A DNA stretch of 64,000 nucleotides from Mesorhizobium norvegicum (GCF_004919685.1 NZ_SMYZ01000019.1:50754-114753); one strand, 5' to 3'. Shown: positions 33,195-43,255, numbered from the stretch's first letter. The notes: generated by a model not told the origin, from the letters alone. Translations and numbers: made by a program.

Positions 33195-36100
33195 CTAGCT
33201 CGGCAGTGCCGGCATCAGCTTGGGATCCGGCTTCTCGGCCAAATGAGGCAGGTCCTTGCTGGCGATGAAGGTGTAGAACATGGGCACGACGAAGAGCGTG
33301 AACATGGTTCCGACCAGGATGCCGGTGAAGATAACCAGGCCCATCGAATAGCGGGCCGCGGCACCCGCGCCGCTGGACGTGATCAGCGGCACCACGCCAA
33401 GCGCCATCGCCGCCGTCGTCATCAGGATCGGCCGCAGGCGCACCTTGGCCGAGGCGATGATGGCGTCGCGCCGCCGCATGCCATGCTTTTCACGCTGCTG
33501 GTTGGCGAACTCGACCAGCAGGATGCCGTGCTTGGTGATCAGACCGATCAGTGTGATCAGGCCGACCTGTGTGTAGATGTTGAGCGTGCCGAGGCCCAGA
33601 TTGAGCGGCACGATCGCGCCGAAGATGGACAGCGGCACCGCCATCATGATGATCAGCGGGTCGCGGAAACTTTCAAACTGCGCTGCCAGCACCAGATAGA
33701 TGACGACAACGGCCGCCGCGAAAGCGATCAGGATGGTGTTGCCCTGCTCCTTTTCCTGTCGCGATTGACCGGAATAGTCGACGAAGAAGGTGTCGGGCAG
33801 GCTCTCCTTGGCGATGTCCTCCAGCGCCTTCAGCCCGTCGCCGGTGGTGACGCCGGGCAGCGGAAGCGCCGAAATCGTCGACGAATTCAGCTGGTTGAAC
33901 TGCTCGATTGCCGCCGGCGCCGCATTGGTCGAAATCTTGACCACCGCCGACAGCGGCACCATCTCGCCCGTCACGCTGCGCACGAAGTATTCGCCGAGCT
34001 TGCCGGGGTTGTCGCGAAATTCCTGCGGCACCTGCGGGATGATGTCGTAGCTGTTGGAGTCGCGGTCGAACTGCGCCACTTCGGCGCCGCCGACAAGCAA
34101 GGTCAGCGTGCGGCCGATATCGGCGATCGGCAGATTCAGCGCCGCGGCGCGGTCACGATCGATGGTCACCGTCACCTCCGGTGCATCATAGGCCATCGAA
34201 TTCTGCACGACGATGAAGCGGCCGGAGGCTTGCGCCTTGTTCTTGATCTGCTCGGCCACCTCGTACACTTCCGAGGAAGCGCCGGTCGATCGCACCACCA
34301 TGGAAATGGGCAGGCCGCCACCGGAGCCCGGCAGCGTCGGCGGCGCGAAGACGAAGGCCTCGACACCGGCCACTTTGGCGATACGGGCCGTAATGTCGGC
34401 CTGCAGTTCCTTCGAATTGCGCTTGCGTTCCGCCCAGTCCTTGAAGGCAAAGCCGACGAAGGCGCTGTTTGTCGTGCCGCCGAAGGCGACCGCCGAGAAC
34501 TGCGCTCTTGTTTCGGGAATATCCTTCACCAGACCGAGAATCTGGTTGACGTATGTCTCGGTGTAATCGGAGGTCGCATAACGTGGCCCTGTCACAATCG
34601 AGAGCAGAAAGCCCTGATCCTCTTCCGGCGCCAGTTCGCTCGAGGTCTTGGTGAACATGAAGCCGGTGACGCCGACAAGCGCAAGCACGATGATCAGCGT
34701 CAAGGGGCGATAGTTCAGCGACCCGGTGACGGCGCGCTCATAGACATGCTCGACGCGCGCGAAGGCGCCGTCGACAATGCGCTGGAAACGGCCCGGCGTG
34801 CCGGACTTCAGGAGGCGTGCCGACATCATCGGGGTGATGGTGATGGCGATGACGCCCGACAACACCACCGAGCCGGCGAGCGTAACCGCGAATTCACGAA
34901 ACAGCGCGCCGGTCAGGCCGCCGGTGAAGGCCAGCGGCGCGAACACGGCGGCAAGCGTCATGGTCATGGCAACGATGGCCGACGCTATTTCGCGCATACC
35001 GCTGAACGCGGCCTGCATCGGCGACATGTGGTCTTCTTCCATATGGCGATGGATGTTCTCCACCACCACGATGGCGTCGTCGACGACCAGGCCGATCGCC
35101 AGCACCATGGCCAGCAGCGACAGGAGGTTGATCGAATAGCCGACAGCAAACAAAAGGAAACAGACGCCGATCAGCGACAGCGGGATGGTGACGATCGGCA
35201 TCATCACCGAACGGAAAGAGCCAAGGAACAAAAGGATGACGACGACGACGATGGCAACCGCCTCGGCGATGGTCTTGAACACCTCTTCGATCGAGGCGCT
35301 GATCTGCCCGGTCGCGTCGTAGACGACCTCGATCGTCATGCCCTTCGGCAGCGTCTCCTGAATCTGCGGCACCAGCTTGGTGAGTGCGGCCGCCGTGGTC
35401 AGCGGATTGGCTGCCGGTGTCGGGAAGATAGCGAGGAAGGTGCCGGGCTTGCCGTTGAAGCTGACCCTGGTGTCGGTGTTCTCGGCAGCGAGTTCGACGC
35501 GAGCCACGTCGCGCAACCGCACCACATTGCCGTCGGTCGAGCGCAGCGGCAGTTCGGCGAACGCCTCCGGCGTCTGCAATGTCGAGCGCACGGCGATCGA
35601 CGAGACGACATACTCGTTCTGGGTGTTGCCGGGCGCCGACAGGAAGTTGGAATTGTTGATCGCCGTCAGCACTTCGGAGGCCGTCACGCCGCGCGCGGCA
35701 AGCTTGATCGGATCGATCCAGACGCGCATCGAGTATTCCTGGGCGCCGAAGATCTGCACGTCGGCGACGCCTTCGACCGTCGACATGCGCGGCCTGATGA
35801 CGCGCTCGATATACTCCGTCAGCTGCTCCTTCGTCATGTTCGGATTCTGCATCGAGATGTACATCATCGCGAACTGCTGACCGGTACCCTTGACGATGAC
35901 GGGGTCCTTGGAGGCGTCCGGCAAGGTGCCGCGCACGCCCTGGACCTTGGACAGCACTTCAGTCAGCGCGACGTCGGGGTTGGAACCGAGCTTCATCTGC
36001 ACCGTCACGGTGCTGGACGACGGACGGCTGGACGAGGTGACGTAGTCGATGTTCTCGGTCGAGGCGACGGCGCGGGCGATCGGGGCGGAAATGAAGCCCT

Positions 36101-36278
36101 GGATCAGATCGGCGCTGGCGCCTGGATAGGCCGTCGTGATGGTGATCGCCGTTTCGTCGACCTTCGGATACTGCCGGATCGACAGGTTGAAGATGCCCTG
36201 GAAACCCAGGAGCAGGATCATGCAGGCAAGGACCGTCGAAAGGACGGGCCGGCGAATGAAGAGATCGGAAAAGCTCAT
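33195..36278 (-). CDS. RND multidrug efflux transporter (AcrB/MexF-like)
   Basis: A 1027-residue inner-membrane pump of the HAE1 class. It starts MSFSDLFIRRPVLSTVLACMILLLG, the usual first span, and has two large periplasmic loops. The central membrane block contains AIGLVVDDAIVVVENIHRH, with the Asp-Asp pair of the proton relay. The second half repeats the pattern (FESFRDPLIIMMAVPLSIFGAI, then LITLIGLITKHGILLVEFANQQR). Full family length. The start overlaps the stop of the adaptor gene by 4 bases. A TetR gene with an operator lies upstream of the pair. Confidence 0.92.
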   Translation of the reverse strand: MSFSDLFIRRPVLSTVLACMILLLGFQGIFNLSIRQYPKVDETAITITTAYPGASADLIQGFISAPIARAVASTENIDYVTSSSRPSSSTVTVQMKLGSNPDVALTEVLSKVQGVRGTLPDASKDPVIVKGTGQQFAMMYISMQNPNMTKEQLTEYIERVIRPRMSTVEGVADVQIFGAQEYSMRVWIDPIKLAARGVTASEVLTAINNSNFLSAPGNTQNEYVVSSIAVRSTLQTPEAFAELPLRSTDGNVVRLRDVARVELAAENTDTRVSFNGKPGTFLAIFPTPAANPLTTAAALTKLVPQIQETLPKGMTIEVVYDATGQISASIEEVFKTIAEAVAIVVVVILLFLGSFRSVMMPIVTIPLSLIGVCFLLFAVGYSINLLSLLAMVLAIGLVVDDAIVVVENIHRHMEEDHMSPMQAAFSGMREIASAIVAMTMTLAAVFAPLAFTGGLTGALFREFAVTLAGSVVLSGVIAITITPMMSARLLKSGTPGRFQRIVDGAFARVEHVYERAVTGSLNYRPLTLIIVLALVGVTGFMFTKTSSELAPEEDQGFLLSIVTGPRYATSDYTETYVNQILGLVKDIPETRAQFSAVAFGGTTNSAFVGFAFKDWAERKRNSKELQADITARIAKVAGVEAFVFAPPTLPGSGGGLPISMVVRSTGASSEVYEVAEQIKNKAQASGRFIVVQNSMAYDAPEVTVTIDRDRAAALNLPIADIGRTLTLLVGGAEVAQFDRDSNSYDIIPQVPQEFRDNPGKLGEYFVRSVTGEMVPLSAVVKISTNAAPAAIEQFNQLNSSTISALPLPGVTTGDGLKALEDIAKESLPDTFFVDYSGQSRQEKEQGNTILIAFAAAVVVIYLVLAAQFESFRDPLIIMMAVPLSIFGAIVPLNLGLGTLNIYTQVGLITLIGLITKHGILLVEFANQQREKHGMRRRDAIIASAKVRLRPILMTTAAMALGVVPLITSSGAGAAARYSMGLVIFTGILVGTMFTLFVVPMFYTFIASKDLPHLAEKPDPKLMPALPS

Positions 36279-37612
36279 TGCTGGTCGGCCTGCTTGTTCG
36301 CCGATTTGGTCGGGTCGATGGTGTTGTCTACAGCGACGGACATGCCGTTGAAGAGGCGGTTCTGACCGGCGGTGACGACCTCGTCGCCGGCCTTCAGCCC
36401 CTCGACGATCTCGACCATGCCTTGATTGCGGCGGCCTGGCTTGACGAACACCTGCGACAGCACCAGCGCAGGCTTGTCACCTTCCGCCGCCGGCTTGGCC
36501 GGATCGGCAGCCTTGTCCGCCGGCTTTGCCGCATCGGCGGCTGGCTTGGCTGCATCAGTCGCCGGCTTCATGGCACCGGCCGGCTTGGCGTCCGCCGGTT
36601 TGGCGTCAGCCGGCTTGTCGGCGGCTGCGGCAGCGGGTTTTTCTCCCGGCTTGGCTGCCTGCGCCGGGGCCGCCTCGGCGGGCTTCGCCGGCTGCACCAC
36701 GAAGATGTAGTCGCCATAGAGGCTGGTCGTCAGTGCCGTCTGCGGCAGCGTCAGCACGTTCTGCTCTTCGGGCAGTTCGACACGTACCTGCACGAACTGA
36801 CCAGGGGTCAGCTTGCCGTCGGGATTGGCGACTTCCGCCCTGATGTTCACCAGCCGGCTGGACGAGTCGATCTTCGGGTCGATGCCGCGAATGGCGCCGG
36901 CAAACGGCCGGTCCTCACCACCGAAGCCCAACCGAACCGTCTGGCCGATCTTGAGCAGCGCGAGTTGCTGTTCGGGAACCGAGAAATCGACCCGCATCGT
37001 GTCGAGATCCTGCAGCGTCACCACTGCGGTGCCGGGCGCCAGATATTGGCCGATATCGATTTTCGGAATGCCCACCGTGCCGCCGAAAGGTGCCGTCAGC
37101 TGCTTCTGTTCGAGCACGGCCTGCAGCTTGGTGACCTGAGACGCAGAGGCCGAGGCGGCCGCACGCGCCGTGTCCAGCGTCGAGTCGGAGCCGACGCCAC
37201 GCCTCGTCAGTTCGATGGCGCGGGCCAGCGATGCCTGATCGAGCGCGGCCTGCGCTTTCTGCGCGTCGAGATCGGCGCGCTCGACGGCGTCGTCGAGCTG
37301 CAGCAGAACCGCATTGTCGGCCACTTTCTGGTTGGCATGGAAAAGGATGTCCTTGACGATGCCGGTGGTCTCAACCGTCAGGTCAACACCGCGCACGGCC
37401 TTGACCGTACCGATCGCCTCGACGCCAGGCGTCCAGGTCGAAGGCTTGGCGATGGTCGTCGACACGGTTGCCGCCGGCGGCTTCATCGATGCGAAATACT
37501 GCTTGATGCCGTTGTCGCGCAGGAAGTTGAAGCCGACGATACCGCCGACCACGACGACGAGCACAGCCAGAACCAGAACGATGATGAAGATACGGAGTAT
37601 GCGCTTGAACAA
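36275..37612 (-). CDS. RND efflux periplasmic adaptor (HlyD/AcrA-like) with Ala/Lys/Pro-rich insert
   Basis: About 445 residues. TTG at 37612 is chosen as start because GAGGGGA precedes it at a good distance and the chain then begins FKRILRIFIIVLVLAVLV, an inner-membrane anchor; longer in-frame starts to 37687 have no such site. The adaptor body shows the lipoyl/hairpin region (GTVKAVRGVDLTVETTGIV, ANQKVADNAVLLQLDD) and beta-barrel (ALLKIGQTVRLGFGGEDRPFAGAI). Between the barrel and the membrane-proximal domain, near residues 320-405, is a low-complexity insert built from AKPA and DAKPA units. Its role is unknown. It forms an operon with the RND pump. Confidence 0.87.
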   Translation of the reverse strand: MFKRILRIFIIVLVLAVLVVVVGGIVGFNFLRDNGIKQYFASMKPPAATVSTTIAKPSTWTPGVEAIGTVKAVRGVDLTVETTGIVKDILFHANQKVADNAVLLQLDDAVERADLDAQKAQAALDQASLARAIELTRRGVGSDSTLDTARAAASASASQVTKLQAVLEQKQLTAPFGGTVGIPKIDIGQYLAPGTAVVTLQDLDTMRVDFSVPEQQLALLKIGQTVRLGFGGEDRPFAGAIRGIDPKIDSSSRLVNIRAEVANPDGKLTPGQFVQVRVELPEEQNVLTLPQTALTTSLYGDYIFVVQPAKPAEAAPAQAAKPGEKPAAAAADKPADAKPADAKPAGAMKPATDAAKPAADAAKPADKAADPAKPAAEGDKPALVLSQVFVKPGRRNQGMVEIVEGLKAGDEVVTAGQNRLFNGMSVAVDNTIDPTKSANKQADQQ

Positions 37613-37706
37613 GGAAGTCCCCTCAGTCGAAATCCGGCGCGAAGCGCGGACATCGGGACACATATCGACTGCGGGTCCCGATTTCAAATAGTGGCGGTCT
37701 TACTGT

Positions 37707-37720
37707 ACCGTCTGGACGGT
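37707..37720. promoter_or_regulatory. Probable TetR operator for the RND operon
   Basis: ACCGTC-TG-GACGGT, a perfect inverted repeat with 2 central bases, lies between the adaptor start (37612) and the TetR start (37758). Its position suits control of both divergent units. Confidence 0.6.
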
Positions 37721-37757
37721 CTTGTCAATTGGGCCTAAGCTTGCGAAGGGAGGCGCC

Positions 37758-38291
37758 ATGAGAGCCCAACGAACGAACTCGCGCGAGAAAATTCTCGCAG
37801 CGGCGGCCGATGTCGCACGGGAATCCGGGCCCGGCAGCCTGTCGCTGGAAGCGGTCGCCAGCCGCGCCGGCGTATCGAAGGGCGGGCTGCTCTATAATTT
37901 CCCGACCAAGGCCAAATTGATGCAGGGTTTGGTCGAAGGCTACCTGCGCGAGTTCGAGAACGCGCTGGAAACCGCCCGCACGAACGACAAGGACGAAAAT
38001 CCGCTCGCCGTCTACATCAGGCTGTCGGCCAATGATTGCGAGGAGAAGCAGCCGTCCGCGTCCTGGATCTTCTCGGCGATCGCCGAGGATCCCGATTTCA
38101 TGACGCCGATAAAGACATTCAAGCGGCAGCTTTTCGAGAGGCTGAAGGGCGAGACGCCGGACCTCAAATCGCTATTGGTCTGCTACCTCGCCATCGAGGG
38201 ATTGCGCAGCATGAACCTCTTCGATGCGGATGTCCTGTCGAAAGACGAGCGAGAGCTGCTGGTATCGTCCCTGCTTGAGATTGCCAAATAG
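37758..38291 (+). CDS. TetR family repressor of the RND efflux operon
   Basis: A 177-residue regulator. The N-terminal helix-turn-helix covers residues 8-55 (REKILAAAADVARESGPGSLSLEAVASRAGVSKGGLLYNFPTK). The C-terminal domain includes SWIFSAIAEDPDFMTPIKTFKRQLFERL, typical of AcrR-like proteins with a TetR_C_37-style domain. ATG at 37758 follows GGGAGG. It is divergent from the adaptor-pump operon, with a palindrome between them, which is the usual layout for local repression of an efflux pump relieved by a pump substrate. Confidence 0.87.
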   Translation: MRAQRTNSREKILAAAADVARESGPGSLSLEAVASRAGVSKGGLLYNFPTKAKLMQGLVEGYLREFENALETARTNDKDENPLAVYIRLSANDCEEKQPSASWIFSAIAEDPDFMTPIKTFKRQLFERLKGETPDLKSLLVCYLAIEGLRSMNLFDADVLSKDERELLVSSLLEIAK

Positions 38292-38310
38292 GCGCGCCTG
38301 ATCGAAGCGC

Positions 38311-38751
38311 TCAATCCACGGCGCGCTCGATGTCGCGGCGCAGGACGATCGCGGTTGTCAGGTCCTCGACACCGCCATGACTGGCGATCAGATCGCGAAG
38401 CGTGTTCAGCCTGTCGATGGATGGCACCTCGACCTCGACGATGAGATCGAGCTGGCCGCTGACCGATGACACCCGCCGGACTTCCGGATAGCGCGCCAGC
38501 TGGTCGAGAATGCCGATCGATGGCGTGCGTATCAGTGTGACAAGCAGGAAGGCGCAGATCAGCCCCTTGTCCATCTGACCGATATCGGCGCGATAGCCAC
38601 GGATGACGCCGCTTTTTTCCAGTGAGGCCACCCGCTCACTCGTCGCGCTGCGCGACAGGCCGATGCGCCCCGCAAGCGTCTTCAGCGGGATGCGGGCCTC
38701 CTTCGACAGGATGCCGAGAATGTCCCTGTCCTTGGCGTCCAGTTCCCTCAT
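38311..38751 (-). CDS. Lrp/AsnC family transcriptional regulator
   Basis: A 146-residue regulator. The N-terminal AsnC-type helix-turn-helix covers residues 3-60 (LDAKDRDILGILSKEARIPLKTLAGRIGLSRSATSERVASLEKSGVIRGY). The C-terminal RAM effector-binding domain covers 65-145 (FLLVTLIRTPSI, VSGQLDLIVEVEV). Lrp-like proteins sense amino acids. It is transcribed divergently from the kinase/aminotransferase fusion and amino-acid binding protein genes, which it most likely controls. ATG at 38751 is preferred over GTG at 38754. Confidence 0.88.
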   Translation of the reverse strand: MRELDAKDRDILGILSKEARIPLKTLAGRIGLSRSATSERVASLEKSGVIRGYRADIGQMDKGLICAFLLVTLIRTPSIGILDQLARYPEVRRVSSVSGQLDLIVEVEVPSIDRLNTLRDLIASHGGVEDLTTAIVLRRDIERAVD

Positions 38752-38883
38752 CACATCGCGCTCCTACCCGCTTCCGTTAATGTGCCGGCCAATGCAGTCA
38801 TTGTGACGGCGTAACCGACGCTTTGCCGGATGCCCGATTTTTAAGCCCATGCCAAGCTTTGAGAAAGCAGATGTGGATTGCCG

Positions 38884-41800
38884 ATGACCAATGTTTCCCA
38901 CCCAGCGCCTCAGTTCTCGCAAAGCGAGGCCATCGATATCGCCGCACGGCATTTCGGCATTGCCGGCAGCGTCACGCCGCTGGACAGCGAGCGCGACCAG
39001 AATTTCAAGCTGACCGCCCCCGACCGTTCGCTGTGGATCCTCAAGATCGTCAACGCCAGCGAGCCGCTCCGCGAGAGCGAATTCCAGACGGCACTGTTCG
39101 ACCACCTCGAGCGCAACAGCCCTCATCTCGCCGTACCGCGCCTCAGGATGACGGTGCAGGGAACATCGCTCGCTCATGCCACCGGCGCCGGCGGCGAAGA
39201 CCATGCCGTGCGGCTGGTGTCGTGGCTTGCCGGCCGGCCGCTGGCCGAGAGCCCGTCCACTCCGGCGTTGCTTGAGAGCCTCGGTGGCGCGCTCGGCCGG
39301 TTGGACCGCGCCCTGCAGGGCTTCATCCACCCCGGTGCGCTGCGCACGTTCGACTGGGACATTCGCCGGGCCGGTGCTGCGCGGCAACGCCTTCACTACA
39401 TCGACGACCACCAGGATCGCGCCTTGCTGGAACGGTTCCTCGATCATTTCGATGCCGCGATCGCGCCCCGGCTGCCGGCGCTGCGGGCGCAGGTGATCCA
39501 CAACGACGCCAATGACTGGAATGTGCTCGTCGACCCGGAAATGCCCGAGCGCGTCGCCGGACTGATCGATTTCGGCGATGCCTTGCACAGCGTGTTGATC
39601 GCCGAGGTTGCCGTCGCCTGTGCCTATGCCATCCTCGATGCCGAGGATCCGATCGGCGCTGCCGCCCGTCTTGCCGCCGGGTTTCATGCCGAGTATCCGC
39701 TGCGCGAAGAGGAGCTCGATCTGCTCTTCGACCTCATTGCGATGCGTCTCGTCACCTCGGTGACGCTGTCGGCGGCGCGCAAGGAGCGGACCACCGACAA
39801 TCCCTATCTGTCGATCTCGGAAGCGCCGGCCTGGCGCCTGCTGCGACGCCTGGGAACGATGAACCGGCGCTTCGCGACGGCGATCCTGCGCCATGCCTGC
39901 GGCTTCGAGGCCGCGCCCGGAGCGCGCGCTGTCACGCACTGGATCACAGCGAACCGCGCGCAGCTTGCGCCCATTCTCGACCGCCATCCGGCGACGCTTG
40001 CCAAGGCGCTGGTGCCTTATGGCGATCCGCAAAATCCGATGACGGTGACATCGGCCGCGCAGCAACCCGACAAGGCGACCGCATGGTGGGATGCCTATTG
40101 CGCCGAGCATGGCATTGCGCTCGGCATCGGCCCGTGGGGCGAGGCGCGCACGGTTTACACCAGCGACATCTTCCGCTCGCGTTTCGTCGAAGGCGCGCGC
40201 CGCGCCAATCATCTGGGCCTCGATCTTTTCATGCCGGTGGGCACGCGACTCTATACGCCCCTGGCCGCAACCGTCAGAAGCGTCGAGATCGAAGAGGATC
40301 CGCTCGGCTATGGCTGCCTGGTGGCGCTGGAGCATGCGCCGCCGGGGTGCCCGCCCTTCATCACCCTGTGGGGGCATATGGCGCATGAGGCAGGACGGCG
40401 GCTGAAGGCCGGCGACCACCTGCAAGCCGGCGCGCTTGTCGGCGAGATGGGATCACCAGCAGAAAATGGCGGCTGGGCGCCGCATCTGCATTTCCAGATA
40501 TCGACGGATACAAGCCTCGCCGCACGCGACATCCTCGGCGTCGGCGAAGAACGCTATCTCTCAGTCTGGCAAGAGCTGTTTCCGGACGCTGCCGATCTGG
40601 CCGGCATTCCGCCCGAAACCTTCCGGCAAAGCGGTCGTTCGCGTCCGCAGATCGTTGCCGCGCGTAAGGCGTCGCTGCTGCCCAATCTCTCGATCTCCTA
40701 TTCCGAGCCGATCAAGTTCGTGCGCGGCGAAGGCGTTTGGCTGATCGACGACACTGGCCGCGCCTATCTCGATTGCTTCAACAATGTCTGCCACCTCGGC
40801 CATGCCCATCCCGACGTGGTCGAGGCGATCGCCAGACAGGCGGCAAAGCTCAACACCAACACGCGCTATCTGCACGACGCCATCGTGACCTACGCGGAAC
40901 GGCTGACCGCGACCTTGCCCGCGGGCCTGTCGGTGGCGTCCTTCGCCTGTTCGGGCAGCGAGGCCAACAGCCTGATGCTGCGCATGGCACGAACCCATAC
41001 CGGCCGCAGCGAGGCGATCGTGCTCGACTGGGGCTATCACGGCACGACGCAGGAACTGATCGACCTCAGCCCTTACAAGTACAAGCGCAAGGGCGGCAAG
41101 GGGCGCCCGCCGCATGTGTTCGAGGCGACCATTCCCGACAGCTACCATGCCCCGGCCGAATGGCCTGTTGACGAGCATGCAAGGCGCTTTGCCGAAAGCG
41201 TCGCCGAGCAGATCGCTGATATGGCCAGAGAGGGTCGCGCGCCTGGCCTGTTCCTGGCGGAATCGATCCCCAGCGTTGCCGGCCAGGTGTTCCTGCCGGA
41301 CGGCTATCTCGCGGAAGTCTACGCGATGGTGCGCGCCGCCGGCGGCATCTGTGCGGCCGACGAGGTGCAGGTCGGCTTTGGCCGCGTCGGCAGCCATTGG
41401 TGGGCTTTCGAGACGCAAGGGGTGACACCCGACATCGTCACCATGGGCAAGCCGATCGGCAACGGCCATCCGATGGCGGCCGTGGTGACGACCACCGAGA
41501 TTGCCGCTTCGTTCAACAACGGCATGGAGTATTTCAACACGTTCGGCGGCAATCCGGTGTCCTGCGCGGCCGGGCTCGCGGTGCTCGACGTCATCGAGCG
41601 CGACGGCCTCAGGCGCAATGCGGTGGAGATCGGCGGCTATCTCATAGCGCGGTTCAAGGCCTTGCAGGCCCGCTACGATATGATCGGCGATGTGCGCGGC
41701 CAAGGGCTCTTCCTCGGCATCGAACTGGTCGAGGACCGCAACAGCAAGGCGCCGGCGACGGCACTTGCCCGCCGCGTCAATGACGGGGTCAGGGCACGCG

Positions 41801-41940
41801 GGGTGCTGATCGGCACCGAAGGGCCGCACGACAATGTGCTGAAGATGCGCCCGCCGATGATCTTCAGCCGGGCCAATGCCGATCATCTGGTTGGCGTTGT
41901 CGACGAGACGCTGGCGGCGGTTCTGGCGGAAGGGACGTAG
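38884..41940 (+). CDS. Three-domain fusion: APH-type kinase, M23 peptidase-like, class III aminotransferase/phospho-lyase
   Basis: A 1018-residue protein. Domain 1 (about 20-330) is an aminoglycoside-phosphotransferase/hydroxylysine-kinase fold with catalytic HNDANDWN (His206, Asp208) and metal-binding IDFGDA. Domain 2 (about 385-560) is a LytM/M23 fold with zinc-ligand positions intact: His443 and Asp447 in NHLGLDLF, and HLHF with His534 and His536. Domain 3 (about 590-1018) is a class III PLP enzyme with cofactor motif [15 protein letters not shown], Asp in [12 protein letters not shown] and Schiff-base Lys856 in [15 protein letters not shown]. Domains 1 and 3 match the pair hydroxylysine kinase plus phospho-lyase (AGXT2L type), so phosphorylation then elimination of an amino alcohol is likely. 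The M23 part is unexplained in a protein with no signal peptide. Confidence 0.85.
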   Translation: MTNVSHPAPQFSQSEAIDIAARHFGIAGSVTPLDSERDQNFKLTAPDRSLWILKIVNASEPLRESEFQTALFDHLERNSPHLAVPRLRMTVQGTSLAHATGAGGEDHAVRLVSWLAGRPLAESPSTPALLESLGGALGRLDRALQGFIHPGALRTFDWDIRRAGAARQRLHYIDDHQDRALLERFLDHFDAAIAPRLPALRAQVIHNDANDWNVLVDPEMPERVAGLIDFGDALHSVLIAEVAVACAYAILDAEDPIGAAARLAAGFHAEYPLREEELDLLFDLIAMRLVTSVTLSAARKERTTDNPYLSISEAPAWRLLRRLGTMNRRFATAILRHACGFEAAPGARAVTHWITANRAQLAPILDRHPATLAKALVPYGDPQNPMTVTSAAQQPDKATAWWDAYCAEHGIALGIGPWGEARTVYTSDIFRSRFVEGARRANHLGLDLFMPVGTRLYTPLAATVRSVEIEEDPLGYGCLVALEHAPPGCPPFITLWGHMAHEAGRRLKAGDHLQAGALVGEMGSPAENGGWAPHLHFQISTDTSLAARDILGVGEERYLSVWQELFPDAADLAGIPPETFRQSGRSRPQIVAARKASLLPNLSISYSEPIKFVRGEGVWLIDDTGRAYLDCFNNVCHLGHAHPDVVEAIARQAAKLNTNTRYLHDAIVTYAERLTATLPAGLSVASFACSGSEANSLMLRMARTHTGRSEAIVLDWGYHGTTQELIDLSPYKYKRKGGKGRPPHVFEATIPDSYHAPAEWPVDEHARRFAESVAEQIADMAREGRAPGLFLAESIPSVAGQVFLPDGYLAEVYAMVRAAGGICAADEVQVGFGRVGSHWWAFETQGVTPDIVTMGKPIGNGHPMAAVVTTTEIAASFNNGMEYFNTFGGNPVSCAAGLAVLDVIERDGLRRNAVEIGGYLIARFKALQARYDMIGDVRGQGLFLGIELVEDRNSKAPATALARRVNDGVRARGVLIGTEGPHDNVLKMRPPMIFSRANADHLVGVVDETLAAVLAEGT

Positions 41941-42059
41941 GGCAGATCCCGCACGCCCAGGCGGCGCGCGGACGGGTTCACGGACAGCGATTTTCACGAA
42001 CTTCCGGCGCTCCATGTGCCGGCGGCAGGAGAGGCTTTGCCTCATCAAGGGAGGAAACC

Positions 42060-43067
42060 ATGAGACATGCATTGATCACCGCGCTCTTGCTCGCATCGGC
42101 CACGATGTCGGCGAAAGCGGACACATTCGACATCGTCAAGCAGAGGGGCTCGATCCTGTGCGGCGTCAGCCAGGGCGTCGCCGGTTTTTCGTCACCAGAC
42201 GACCAGGGAAAATGGGGCGGCTTTGACATCGATTTCTGCCGCGCTGTCTCGGCCGCGGTTTTCGGCGACCCCGACAAGGTGAGCTATGTGGCGCTGTCGA
42301 CCAAGGAACGCTTCACCGCGCTGCAGGCCGGTACCGTCGATATCTTGTCGCGGCAGTCGACCTGGACGTTGTCGCGCGACACCGGCATGGGCATCCACTT
42401 CGTCGGCGCCGCCTATTATGACGGCCAGGGTTTCATGGTGCACAAGAACCTCGGCGTCGACAGCGCGCTGAAGCTGTCGGGAGCCACGGTCTGCGCGGAG
42501 CAGGGCACGACGACCGAGCAGAATGTCGCCGACTATTTCACCGCCAACAAGATGAAGTACGAGGCGGTCGTCATCGATTCCGCCGACAGCATCATCAAGG
42601 CGTTCGATAGCGGCCGCTGCGATGTCTACACCACGGACGCATCGGCGCTTTATGCGCAGCGCCTGAAACTGACCGACCCTGCGGCTTTCACCGTGCTGCC
42701 CGAGATCATCTCGAAGGAACCGCTCGGCCCGGCCGTTCGCAAGGGTGACGACAAGTGGTTCGACATCGTGCGCTGGACGCTGTTCTCGCTGATCGAGGCG
42801 GAAGAGGAAGGCATCACCCAGGCCAATGCGGAAGCCTCGCTGAAGTCGCAGAATCCGACGATCCGCCGCTTCCTCGGTGTTGACGGGGACAATGGCCAGC
42901 AGCTTGGGCTCGAGCCTGCCTTCGCCTACAACATCGTCGCCAAAGTCGGCAATTATGGCGAGATGTTCGAGCGCAATCTCGGCCAGTCCAGCCAGCTGAA
43001 AATAGCGCGCGGCATCAATGCGCTGTGGAACGCCGGCGGCCTGATGTACGCGCCACCCGCGCGCTGA
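42060..43067 (+). CDS. General L-amino-acid ABC substrate-binding protein (AapJ-like)
   Basis: A 335-residue periplasmic protein with a short signal peptide (residues 1-20, ending AKA). The mature part starts DTFDIVKQRGSILCGVSQGVAGFSSPDDQGKWGGFDIDFCRAVSAAVFGD, the AapJ/BztA pattern. The C-terminus YGEMFERNLGQSSQLKIARGINALWNAGGLMYAPP is also typical. AapJ works with AapQMP permeases and ATPase in rhizobia, but none of those genes follow here. It is 119 bases downstream of the kinase/aminotransferase fusion on the same strand, with GGAGG before its start, so the two are probably co-expressed. It may deliver the fusion protein's substrate. Confidence 0.87.
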   Translation: MRHALITALLLASATMSAKADTFDIVKQRGSILCGVSQGVAGFSSPDDQGKWGGFDIDFCRAVSAAVFGDPDKVSYVALSTKERFTALQAGTVDILSRQSTWTLSRDTGMGIHFVGAAYYDGQGFMVHKNLGVDSALKLSGATVCAEQGTTTEQNVADYFTANKMKYEAVVIDSADSIIKAFDSGRCDVYTTDASALYAQRLKLTDPAAFTVLPEIISKEPLGPAVRKGDDKWFDIVRWTLFSLIEAEEEGITQANAEASLKSQNPTIRRFLGVDGDNGQQLGLEPAFAYNIVAKVGNYGEMFERNLGQSSQLKIARGINALWNAGGLMYAPPAR

Positions 43068-43137
43068 GACCAGAAAGCGGAACGACTAACCGGAGTTGCC
43101 GAAGCGTGGTGCCCTTGGGCTTCCGCGCCCGGCGATG

Positions 43138-43204
43138 TCTGGCCTGTTAATCTGGCCTGTTAAAATGAGGTGGTGATGTGCGGCCTCGCACGCATCACCT
43201 CATT
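43138..43204. repeat. Tandem 13-base repeat and stem-loop upstream of the LacI operon
   Basis: TCTGGCCTGTTAA occurs twice in tandem (43138-43150 and 43151-43163). It is followed directly by a stem-loop (43164-43204) in which AATGAGGTGGTGATGTGCG pairs imperfectly with CGCACGCATCACCTCATT. It may end transcription from the binding-protein gene; no clear T run follows. Confidence 0.5.
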
Positions 43205-43221
43205 CGTGCTCGAAAGAGCTA

Positions 43222-43255
43222 ATAAAAACGTTTTTATTTTTGTTGAAAACGTTTT
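43222..43255. promoter_or_regulatory. Two LacI-type operators, 21 bases apart
   Basis: ATAAAAACGTTTTTAT (43222-43237) is a perfect palindrome. AAAACGTTTT (43246-43255) is the core of a second. Both are centred on CG, as LacI/GalR operators are, and the centres are 21 bases apart, about two helical turns. They lie 30-60 bases upstream of the LacI-family gene, indicating autoregulation and control of the downstream operon. Confidence 0.8.

Noticed and set aside
33243..36365. A 1040-residue open frame on the plus strand opposite the RND pump gene
   Set aside because: It is the mirror of a clear RND coding sequence in high-GC DNA. Its translation is rich in Arg, Gly, His and Asp with no domain motif, as expected for a shadow frame.
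38764..42072. Long minus-strand frames (553 and 503 residues) opposite the kinase/aminotransferase fusion
   Set aside because: The plus-strand protein has complete catalytic motifs in three domains. The opposite frames have none and biased composition.
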